The position numbers were made by a program, and so were the translations under genes. This document shows, piece by piece, positions 37,801 through 42,878 of a stretch of DNA of 64,000 bases. The notes under the pieces were generated by a model. That model did not search any database. It had not been told where the DNA came from and worked only from the letters and a program-made list of their open reading frames with translations. This DNA is from Thermoflexibacter ruber (GTDB lineage: Bacteria > Bacteroidota > Bacteroidia > Cytophagales > Thermoflexibacteraceae), in the NCBI RefSeq assembly GCF_900113045.1, contig NZ_FONY01000003.1, positions 124,001 to 188,000 on the forward strand, read 5' to 3'. Position 1 is the first letter of the stretch, and the number at the start of each line of letters is the position of its first letter.

Positions 37801-38400
37801 GCCCGCTTTGATACTAAAAATAGAACGCGAATTGGCATTTCCATAGTAAACGGGTGCATCAAAGCCCGAACCGTTATTTATCAGTATCCCTATGTTATCC
37901 ATAGGGGAAGTATCATTAATCCCTACGGCAATATCAGGTCGCCCATCTCCATTAAAATCCCCGATAGCTACTGCTTCGCCTGTACCAGCCACAGTAATAT
38001 TTTGTTGGACGAAAGAAGAAGACGTAATACTAATCGGAGTACTGTAGATTACTGTAAAATAGGCGGCATTAGTTCCTGTTACCTTCAAAGAAGAGGCTTG
38101 TAGGTTGGTTATCAAATTCACCACAGTAATAGGAGCGACAGAGGTAGCCCCTGCGGGAACAGTTACTGTGAGCGAAGTTGCTGTTCCTGCGGAGGAAGTT
38201 GCTCGCGCTCCACCAAAATACACTACATTATTGGTATGTGGCACTGCAAAGCCCGAGCCATTAATGGTTACAGTAGAACCAAAATTCCCTGAAACTGGAG
38301 AAAAAGAGGAGATAATAGGTTGGGCAAATGAGATACCTCCATTAAAAATAAAAAGTAGAACAAAGAAGTAAAAAGTGAAAAGGTAAAGAGAATGTTTCAT
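25843..38400 (-). CDS. Giant (4185 aa) mosaic secreted surface protein with T9SS sorting domain
   Basis: Approximate domain order: signal peptide (1-26), IPT/TIG (28-115), FG-GAP/VCBS propeller block with Asp-rich DFNGDG-type loops (130-470), a G8-like/beta-solenoid stalk with Asn-Thr-rich repeats (480-1165), LamG (1175-1350), and parallel beta-helix with NGxxIxxN repeats (1390-1745). Then come a second TIG (1823-1910), a second FG-GAP block (1927-2267), FN3 (2270-2357), LamG (2363-2533), LamG (2737-2900), two FN3-like domains (3100-3320), a third TIG (3330-3420), leucine-rich repeats (3587-3830), three Ig-like domains (3850-4097) and a type A T9SS sorting domain (4107-4185, with ISIYPNPS). 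It should be exported by Sec and then the type IX system and fixed to or released from the cell surface. The repeated calcium-loop, LamG and Ig modules suggest adhesion to glycans or cells, but no enzyme domain is evident. Confidence 0.9.
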   Translation of the reverse strand: MKHSLYLFTFYFFVLLFIFNGGISFAQPIISSFSPVSGNFGSTVTINGSGFAVPHTNNVVYFGGARATSSAGTATSLTVTVPAGATSVAPITVVNLITNLQASSLKVTGTNAAYFTVIYSTPISITSSSFVQQNITVAGTGEAVAIGDFNGDGRPDIAVGINDTSPMDNIGILINNGSGFDAPVYYGNANSRSIFSIKAGDIDNDGDLDLVANTYNVGSNQIHILRNDGTGVFTVLTSFTNTDTAREIYLADYNNDGRLDIITNGRGRAHLTLNTGGMTFGTPTQIGGSNDSESIAIGDFDKNGNLDFLSCAYSPNQVVRFLGNGAGGFDAGTAYGAGTSAANAALGYFLGSDTYPDMVVSPYFGSALTLMQNNTGALGMPSTISATDPRGSITVDLNGDGLHDVLSVRYDASRNPMIFLNNGSGLNTPIVMTSASASGTGSARFDAADFNGDGFIDFVASTDGSAIKVNRYTPPPTFYTIGNASWNANGNWSSTDGGPDCICNPAGVANATVNIKSGHTVSVATAANIGTSNTINVAGTLTLNNGNTNPIQTLITSAGSVINLVAGNFNLASPATTTINGTINRQTTGIFPDGLTFANGSVYNHARNGGAIPTATWAAASNCIVTGIINTSPTGFSGQTLGNLTWNSTSSTINTSIFLSGSSNTLTIQGNFEIAGTGAGTGLSFYNVGTLGGGTVNILGDFIHSGGSFDIAGNNASIILNIDGDFSKIGTSGNLGLVRSQAILGEVYLKGNFNRTTTGFLSVGTTVPATAKFVFVGTNNQSVNGLGLTFGTSVNSTLEIAVNKPSGTVTLNSPLNPDATLPNVLNLQSGTLDAGNNTITVGALQGTGTLILGNTATMNIVQQNSSFTGTLNAQPNSLINYNGIAAQNIFAPSSGGYGRLTLTNANMKTLLGNISIAGNFINNAGVANFDATTNNTTVTFNGAAAQTVTGASIFHNLSINQSLTSTVTLNNPTIVANNLSLMNGIVVLTNGNDLTVQGAGVSITGYSSLSYVRTKTGVNNANLVRTNLSVPGTHYFPVGTDTEGYNLFAFSYGATPPAGNHSVKAISATTFPPLSTSSNTKVVWEVLKPVGTNANIFMDWQVPANVNGVLNDGDPLIRSDDGGATWVTTGQVYNNPPSTGTTFTTPAPFFAGSGSPVRFAVVGYTPPPPTQPLGNRGVYFDELNDGMVTIPPVPTTSTITVEFWYKSLTNAGDAVLAINPNGTQTAFWVERVGSNIRLSVGYDGGRIMNLFTGYTVPLKRWIHIAATYNGSATVLYVNGILIGSLPASGTINSTGNYQFGSFNGFTRAGEIDDIRVYTSVLTATAIQTDMGSSTPNGALHYFNLDESTGQVLTNLGTSGVNGYLGITASPDSYDALWALRTTNTLDDGSAGSLRWAINEANTDTDTDYIDFSIQQDIPTTISTITLTSPLSDITQSIIIDGYSAFGSIPNISAFNAGNNAQLRIEINAVGIGSPTFPLPLHNALTINNTNNSLIKGLSIFSVPSAWGSQNAIGIKGTSANNAIEGCYIGFLADGSTAPANMNGVEIGGTNNVLGWSGTIDPKKFNVISNTIFQGIVVAGINNLVQGNYIGTDVSGTVAVPNGQRGVVATSAGTGNQILNNLISGNGFEGGVYIQNSANNTVVRGNRIGTRADGTGSIPNNGNGITVTGNIFSATNNTLIGGTGAGEANIIANNSGVGVLIENGSFGSEGNRISGNSIFGNTGGGIALVGGGNAGKVAPFITSVTPTLASGTCQAGDTVEVFKDNPQTGTTNQGRVFLGTATTIGTTWTFPGTFAVGDRVTATATSLTNNTSPFSNAFIVPFPPPAITSISPTEGAIGTPITINGSGFNPNAPNDVYFGAVKLTANANATGTQITVNVPAGVASIFPIVVRNNANNLQASSLTSSTPLFNLLHTPFLSIAQENYAHLPFISTRDGADELSVGDMNNDGNADIVVSNRNDFTVTVLLGDGNGNFPTQNSFPAGSGSTPFAGKNQLADFDSDGDLDIAVINDDDELAILLNDGTGTSFMPTYISTDGSIPAGLATGDFDKDGDIDLIITNAGFAPMTNFINILLNNGTGTSFSSTTINPGAGNSPTEIVTGDFDEDGDLDAAVMINSNLRALTNDGSGNLTLGSAIHTGAFNVRELVIGDFNGDNHIDIGILQYSAGVIILLGDGDFNFSPQTVSTGAFASTGMSIADLDADGIDDLIIANGYTDQLRLLLGDNSGSSFTIIPVDLSPFGAGNIQKVAVGDFDKNGKPDFVTSQYSAGGVIVSLYALAPPIALAATNVTTAGFFANWTSTGAATYDVEFANNLAFTGATLLPNLTGTSASINVPSAGATYYYRVRNTGAPNFSNIRTVVVPPAPGSHRAVLFDGSTSYIQSDKPLDTTFGTGTFTIEAWIKDDGGVDRTIAHSNELTFNYFDEKYWRFYVSSGDLHLDISDGASPATIATGGSPVPANQWTHVAVSRDATGNITFYINGIPLIGGVNTIDFSNNGFLRIGATRGTVGSPTDDPNEPPTDVFNGEIDELRIWKMARSTVQIRNFMCQKLIGNETNLLAYYRFDELTGIKTENRAIGSKSEGIFNGAVRLISGAALGDVSNHRYVTPGTVSFPDFSAFFGTGGLDRGVQIYKVTDVPNTLTFSGLTSIFPTEYFGVFLVNVPSVNITYDYTGKPLQNTGTATENELRLGRRANNVGTVWDIASNAGNLNTTANTISLPGLTSRLEFIAGRRNVTLPLRPGSGNALTFNGTNQYVDLGSNDTLDLAGTPFTLEAWIKMPATIAAQQHTILGKGINNTNVAYRFDVSGTTRRAGILVGNGISTGGITTLVPIPNDEWTHIAVTYDGSYLLQIYQNGVLQNTGITPLIIIPNGTDNARIGASLLSSTNFFQGQIDEVRIWSVVRSAIDIRNTMCQKLTGSELGLISYYRLDEGTGISTYDWKNGFDGTLVNSPTWITSGAALGDISVNQYDGGVLASVVDTDQFTANFATPLTAGQGVHVYKVREAPNVTLLPTGATLMETSRYFGVFKVNAPNVDITYKYDANPNINGTPQEFSAVFLERDNNADPAWSVPLVPTNFGFTMPSNKFMSPPTPAVTATHREFVVAFSSSMPSVQASNIQFTSVTSNSIGLRWTNGNGQNRLVVMSASPFFTPPTNGSDYLVGQNIGTGLVIYNGSGNIATANNLVPETQYYFHVFEYNGTGTSTIYNTAPAMGNPAFISTLSTAPQSQPTGITFFNITTSTATVSFTPANPAAEGYLAVIRRPTDVPQSPADGAEYTVGTRFFGGQVVVFSGANTSFNLTGLLPATVYIVDIFAFNGSGNNTAYNKINPLSGEFRTLSPLPSLTSISPNLKTVGDRGFVMQLNGNGFIRETRALWFGQPLVTTFINATTLTAEVPDNRLFEAGTFPISVTNPSPGGGVSNSLPFTVIPVVNIQNVPLISRIVPPDKNNHLLYRLEFFSTGGESVLGSLKFTTAGSYQLADLKETGFTLWLSNDEELDEKDRILLTARRIASGSPLIFDLSRLAEQVKFSRNGKGYILLSVNISAEAKQGNEIKINSVKFDDIEFANTVTKQGKDPVEEGIAQKIAASAPSPQDYSALVKFFNDMGGKDWIEPWDLEKPVTTWKGVELDEDGNVIALSLPTNNLVGKLSDAVMIDGILISKSLRYINLSGNKITGQIPINLKNLNNLEYLDLSNNLLSGKIGSEINSLTNLVTLWLAYNQFTEIDIDFAKLPNLKNLFLQHNNLEKLSDNIGDSPNLELLSLQGNELKTLPDAIGKLSKLKYLDISNNNLVAVPQSIVNLLSLETLLMHDNFIKVLPNGMTNLQNLTLFTTYDNFLEFGSLEPLRNWWAVGQRSVNIIYSPQGKIGQPQELIVQVGSPLTLKIETTGTANQYQWFKNNVPIAGANSATFTIPSLTVQDVGTYILQVNNSLVPALTLQSNSIIVIADCGQVQAGSKPLISIEGASVFCGLEPVNARLTTPENANISAYQWFFNGIQISNSNRNNILAQDAGSYRVQIFTRDGCSLLSDELRISVLPEYSVNLVQNQLTLQAIVTAGRQISNYEWFLNDRIIPEATQGTYSPVEVGTYKVRVTDVNGCRSISNSLIVNVVSAEENIYEGEISIYPNPSTAIFYLELGEEKASKIQLFNALGKYYNEKIKSISPAKYQIDLENQARGLYFVEVITNKGKIIRKIVKE

Positions 38401-38431
38401 GACTTACTTGGTTGTATGACAAAATACCACT

Positions 38432-38468
38432 AAAATGAAAATTTGAAATGCTTTGTAATTTTCATTTT
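38432..38468. promoter_or_regulatory. Perfect 11-bp inverted repeat upstream of the giant gene
   Basis: AAAATGAAAAT (38432-38442) pairs with ATTTTCATTTT (38458-38468) across 15 bases, 32-68 bases before the giant gene's ATG at 38400. It could be an operator or a leader hairpin. AT-rich composition weakens the case. Confidence 0.35.
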
Positions 38469-38543
38469 TTAACGTAAAAAGCATACCAAAGTTAAGAAAA
38501 ATTAGCCCAATTTAGCTGAAATTGTATAGATTTAATATTTCTC

Positions 38544-39821
38544 TCATGCACTCGCCAATTCCTTCAACAATCTTTTCTTAAACTTATGATAGTCCACCGT
38601 AATAGTATGTCTTGGTGTTTTATCTTGCTGATAGTCAGGATTTTTTAAGTCTTTTTTTATCAATTCTTCTATATTTTTAGGTCTTTGCCACTTTCCTGTG
38701 ATTTCCCTTGCCATGATTTTGGATTGCAACTCTGCGGCAGGCCATATACAGCCCAAAGGTTGGAAAAGCCCAATGAAATATAGGTTTTTAATTGTAGGGT
38801 GCAACATTCGCAAATAAAGCGGGACTTCCCCTTCTGAATAATCAATGAAATCCTTATCAAAGAATGGGTGAGCAATAATGTAACCTGTACACGCAATAAT
38901 GGTATCGTACTCTGCACTTGTGCCATCTATAAAATGCACCGTTTTTCCGTCCAAACGTTTAATATCTTTCTTAGGGTGAATTTTCCCGTGTCGGATAAAA
39001 TACATCAACTCGTCGTTGATAGTAGGATGGGTATAGCCGATAGGGTGAGTAGGTTTTTGCAATCCGTAGCGTTCCCAACTCCCAAATTTGAGCCAAATGC
39101 TAAACTGTGAAAGCCTCTGCCACAACCACTTAGGCAGAAAGCGAATCCTACTACTTACTACATCAGTAGGCTCGCCGTAGAGAAACTTTGGCACAATCCA
39201 GTACCCTTTGCGCCAGCTCAAATCTGTTCTTTGCGAAAAGCGACTTGTTTCTACAGCTACATCACAAGCAGAGTTTCCCCCACCAATGACTAAAACTCTT
39301 TCGTTTTTGAAGTCTGCAAACCGCTTAACCTGATGTGAGTGAATAAACTTTCCTGTAAAACTTCCTTCGTATTCAGGCATTCTGGGCTTCCAATGATGCC
39401 CATTAGCAACTACCAAATAATCAAAAACTGCTGTTTTTTCTATGCCATTTTTGAGGCTCGTTACCAGCCACTTCCCTTCTGTGTTGAGTTCAGCATGAGT
39501 TACTTCTGTTTCAAATTCTATGTACTTGTATAAGCCAAAATGCTTGGCGTAACTTTGAAAATACTTTGCCAACTGCCAATGCGAAGGATAATCAGGGTAG
39601 TCCGCAGGGAAAGGGAAGTCTGCATATTCCGAAAGTGTTTTAGAGCTGATAATGTGTGTAGTTTCAAATACGCTGGAGTGCGAAGTATTCTCAGAAAATA
39701 CCCAATTTCCTCCGACTTCCTTGCCGTAATCGTAAACGGTGATGTCCAAACCTTCATCTAATAGATTTTTTGCCGCAGTGATGCCTGAGGGTCCCGCCCC
39801 TATGATACATATTTTTTGCAT
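38544..39821 (-). CDS. Flavin-containing monooxygenase-like protein
   Basis: A 425-residue cytosolic flavoprotein with two nucleotide-binding motifs: GAGPSG (residues 8-13) for FAD and GGGNSACD near residue 179 for NADPH. Between them is FTGKFIHSHQV, which corresponds to the FMO signature FxGxxxHxxx(Y/F). A C-terminal Rossmann segment contains ACTGYIIAHPF. The family oxygenates nucleophilic N or S atoms of small molecules, or performs Baeyer-Villiger reactions. The natural substrate is not predictable. It stands alone between the giant surface protein and a repeat-bearing intergenic region. Confidence 0.88.
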   Translation of the reverse strand: MQKICIIGAGPSGITAAKNLLDEGLDITVYDYGKEVGGNWVFSENTSHSSVFETTHIISSKTLSEYADFPFPADYPDYPSHWQLAKYFQSYAKHFGLYKYIEFETEVTHAELNTEGKWLVTSLKNGIEKTAVFDYLVVANGHHWKPRMPEYEGSFTGKFIHSHQVKRFADFKNERVLVIGGGNSACDVAVETSRFSQRTDLSWRKGYWIVPKFLYGEPTDVVSSRIRFLPKWLWQRLSQFSIWLKFGSWERYGLQKPTHPIGYTHPTINDELMYFIRHGKIHPKKDIKRLDGKTVHFIDGTSAEYDTIIACTGYIIAHPFFDKDFIDYSEGEVPLYLRMLHPTIKNLYFIGLFQPLGCIWPAAELQSKIMAREITGKWQRPKNIEELIKKDLKNPDYQQDKTPRHTITVDYHKFKKRLLKELASA

Positions 39822-39933
39822 GGTTTGTGCTTTTCTACTTTTTTACCTACTTTTCAATCTTTATTTTTTTAGGTATTGATGCTCTTAAAATGGTGTCAAG
39901 TTTTATAAAAATTAAGTACATGAGCAAAAATAA

Positions 39934-40041
39934 CCACCCCCTCCCCAACCCTTCAGTTGCACTGCGCCCTCTTAAGAAGGGAGTCAAGTATTTGATTATC
40001 AAGAAGTATTTCCCTTTTGGGGAAAGATTTAGACAGGGGCA
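39934..40041. repeat. Dispersed-type palindromic intergenic repeat in the 342-bp gap before ccmF
   Basis: No gene is supported between 39822 and 40163. The element starts ACCCCCTCCCCAACCC, contains an imperfect palindrome around CCCTCTTAAGAAGGG (39967-39981) and a second hairpin TTTCCC-TTTT-GGGAAA (40009-40025), and ends AGACAGGGGCAG. Its GC-rich, twice-palindromic layout contrasts with its AT-rich surroundings. It matches a class of intergenic repeats that I recall as frequent in Bacteroidota genomes. Only one copy is in this window. Confidence 0.5.
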
Positions 40042-40163
40042 GAAAAATATTATAATTTGTTGAATCACTTACTTCCAAATCAAAAAATATCCGATATTTC
40101 CACTGTGGTTTGAAAAACTTGAGTTAGCTTAGCAAATCAGACCTACAAGCAGGAAATAAAAAA

Positions 40164-42728
40164 TTACACCAATTCTTTCTCTCTTTTTTCTTTGTTCTGT
40201 TTCTCCTTCAAGTTTTTAAACTCCTGATAGCGTCTTACCGTAGCAATGCCAAAACCAATAGAAACTAAAATTACCCCTGTCCAAAGTATATTGATGAAGG
40301 GCATCTCTATGGCTTTGAGAATAATCCAATCTTGCTGAGTAGTGCTTGCAGAAAAAATAAACTTCGCTGGCTCGTTAGTACCTTCGGTGGGCGGTTTTAT
40401 TTCTTCTATAGCTACCCTAATACCCAATGCCACGTTTGTATCAGGTTGTTTTTGTACGGCACTTTGCTGTAAATTAATCAAGTAAGCTGGCTTTAAGGTA
40501 TAGTCCTTATCTCTTCCTAAGATGCGGATATTGGCATACACCACAGCATCAGCATTTTGCGTTCTTTCCCCTTGATAGACATTATCAAAAATAGCGATGT
40601 AATCATTGACTATAAAGGTATCCCCTACCACCAAATTATATTTTTCGGGTTCAGACCATTTTTTTTCTTCTTCTGGGTCAGGGATATTGGTTACGTGGGT
40701 GTATAAGTCTGCCCTCCAATAGCGGCTAATGTCAGGGCTGACTACTGTTCCCATTTGAGGATTAATTTGTACTCTTGGGTAAAGCGTAAATACTTGACCA
40801 TCATCTTTTTTGTATTCTATTTCATAGTAGGTATTTTCGTTAAATACTTGCAAAGTGTCGCCTTTGGTGAAATAGGTTTTTCCCTTGTAAACCAAATCCT
40901 GACTCGTAATCATGCGATGAGGCTCTGCGGTTGCTCTTAGCACTTCTTGGTCAATGTAGGTGGGAAATTCTTTAGACTCCATGCGCGTACCTTTGTAGGT
41001 AAGGGTATAGTCCTTCATCTTTTGAGGTTTGTGCCTAAAAAGCAAGAGGTTTTCCTTGTTCATTTCGTCAGGGAAGTTTTTGTTATAGACAAAACCTGTA
41101 TTGTTGAGAGAGATTACTTTGGAGTAACCCGCCGAGGCTAAAATTCCTAACAGCATAAGGGCAACGCCAATATGAGCCACTGAGCCACCTACCAGTTTGA
41201 CATTAGACTTTGCTAACTTTATCAAAATAGATAAATTAGAAATCAAAGAATATAAGCAAACCGTTAGTAAAATAATATGTTTCCAATCTTTGATTTCTGT
41301 AATAAGGATAAAAACAGAAGAAGTAAGCATAGTTAAAATCAGCGGTACACTGATTGCTTTCCAAAGGCTATCTTTGTCCATGCGTTTCCAAAAGAAAAAC
41401 TGCCCTGTGCCTGAAAGCAAGGCAATAAATACCCCTGCCCAAAGTTGGAACTTGCTGTAAAACTGCACTTGGTCGGCGGGGGGAGCGACTTTGGAGGAGA
41501 TACCTAAGGCAGAGAGTAAACTGTTGTAGGCAGGAATAGAAGTAGCGACAATGACCTGAAATGCCGCCAAACTTAAAACTGTAGCCCCTATAAAAATCCA
41601 AAACTCTCGTGAGTAGGTGCTTACTTCCTCCTCTGCCGTAGGAATGTCCTTCCATGCTTTAGCTAAATAAAATACAGCTACACCTAAAAAAGCAAGCAAG
41701 TAAACCAACAATTGTCCTGAAAGTCCTAAGTCAGTGAAGGAGTGAACCGAAGCCTCGCCCAGGACGCCGCTGCGAGTCAAGAAAGTAGAATACAAAATCA
41801 AAATGAAAGTAGTAACAGTCAAGATAAAGGAGGCTTTGAGTGCAATGTTGCTTTTTTGGAAGGTAATCATTACGTGAATACTTGCTACCAAAATGAGCCA
41901 AGGTACATACACCGCATTTTCCACAGGGTCCCAATTCCAATAACCGCCAAAATTCAAGGTTTCATACGCCCAGTATCCGCCCATCATAATGCCTACTCCT
42001 AAAACTAATGCTCCAAAATGCGACCAAGGCAAGGCTGGGCGTACCCAGTCTCTGTATTTTTTTTCTCTCAAACCTGCTATTGCAAAGGCAAAAGGTACTA
42101 AGGTAAGGGCAAAACCCAAGAACAAAGTAGGTGGGTGAATGACCATCCAGTAATTCTGCAAAAGAGGATTCAGTCCTGTGCCGTCTTTGGGAATAAAATC
42201 CGGGTTGATTTGGAAAGCCTCATCGTTAGGAAATACCTCTCTGAGCAACAAAAAAGGCGAACTGCCAATTTTCATTTCTCCAAAAAGTACCACACCCAAA
42301 ATCATAGAAGTTAAAAAAGCCTGCACCAAAGCAAAAATCTGCATGACCGATGCCTCCCAATGCTTGCTTGTATGTATAAGTAAAATGCCAATGAGTACGT
42401 GCCAAAAAGCCCACAAAAGAAAACTGCCCTCTTGCCCTTCCCAGAAGCAGGAAATCATGTAGTGTGTAGGTAAATTGTTAGATGAATGACTCCAAGCATA
42501 GTGGTATTCGTAATAGTGATTGTAAATGATATAAAACAAAGCAGCTATAACCCCCACTACGGCAAGTCCATGCACATAAAAAGCCCCTCTGGCAAACTTT
42601 ATCCAGCTAATTTGTTCACTATCAATAGAATTACTTACTTTATGATAAGCATATACGGCTATCAGTGCGGTAACAAAAGCAGTAATGACGAAGAAATGTC
42701 CTAAGTTCCCTACGAATGTATGTAACAT
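40164..42728 (-). CDS. ccmF: Cytochrome c biogenesis heme-lyase component CcmF/CcsA family
   Basis: An 854-residue multi-pass inner-membrane protein. The heme-handling WWD signature is visible in the segment GGYWNWDPVENAVYVPW (about residues 267-283). It sits among about fourteen hydrophobic helices, followed by a large periplasmic region (about 540-800) and a last helix near 820. CcmF-type proteins present heme to apocytochrome c for covalent attachment at CxxCH motifs. This suits an organism with c-type cytochromes such as the di-heme peroxidase at 48645. No other ccm gene is next to it. The ABC transporter genes upstream on the same strand are separated by 150 AT-rich bases and belong to another family (MacB-like), so they are not CcmAB. 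Confidence 0.9.
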   Translation of the reverse strand: MLHTFVGNLGHFFVITAFVTALIAVYAYHKVSNSIDSEQISWIKFARGAFYVHGLAVVGVIAALFYIIYNHYYEYHYAWSHSSNNLPTHYMISCFWEGQEGSFLLWAFWHVLIGILLIHTSKHWEASVMQIFALVQAFLTSMILGVVLFGEMKIGSSPFLLLREVFPNDEAFQINPDFIPKDGTGLNPLLQNYWMVIHPPTLFLGFALTLVPFAFAIAGLREKKYRDWVRPALPWSHFGALVLGVGIMMGGYWAYETLNFGGYWNWDPVENAVYVPWLILVASIHVMITFQKSNIALKASFILTVTTFILILYSTFLTRSGVLGEASVHSFTDLGLSGQLLVYLLAFLGVAVFYLAKAWKDIPTAEEEVSTYSREFWIFIGATVLSLAAFQVIVATSIPAYNSLLSALGISSKVAPPADQVQFYSKFQLWAGVFIALLSGTGQFFFWKRMDKDSLWKAISVPLILTMLTSSVFILITEIKDWKHIILLTVCLYSLISNLSILIKLAKSNVKLVGGSVAHIGVALMLLGILASAGYSKVISLNNTGFVYNKNFPDEMNKENLLLFRHKPQKMKDYTLTYKGTRMESKEFPTYIDQEVLRATAEPHRMITSQDLVYKGKTYFTKGDTLQVFNENTYYEIEYKKDDGQVFTLYPRVQINPQMGTVVSPDISRYWRADLYTHVTNIPDPEEEKKWSEPEKYNLVVGDTFIVNDYIAIFDNVYQGERTQNADAVVYANIRILGRDKDYTLKPAYLINLQQSAVQKQPDTNVALGIRVAIEEIKPPTEGTNEPAKFIFSASTTQQDWIILKAIEMPFINILWTGVILVSIGFGIATVRRYQEFKNLKEKQNKEKREKELV

Positions 42729-42878
42729 GAGTAATAATAAATTATAACTTACTAATTATGAATGACTAATCACTATTTCATTACATCAATAATCATTTGT
42801 CATTAGTAATTGTTTTGATGTTTTCGCAAAGATAGGAAGTAAAAAGGAAATATAGTTGCCGTAGCTGTTTTTTTGTTG

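Noticed and set aside
39827-40068. Short reading frames on both strands between the monooxygenase and ccmF genes
   Set aside because: They lie across the palindromic intergenic repeat and have no protein-like features.
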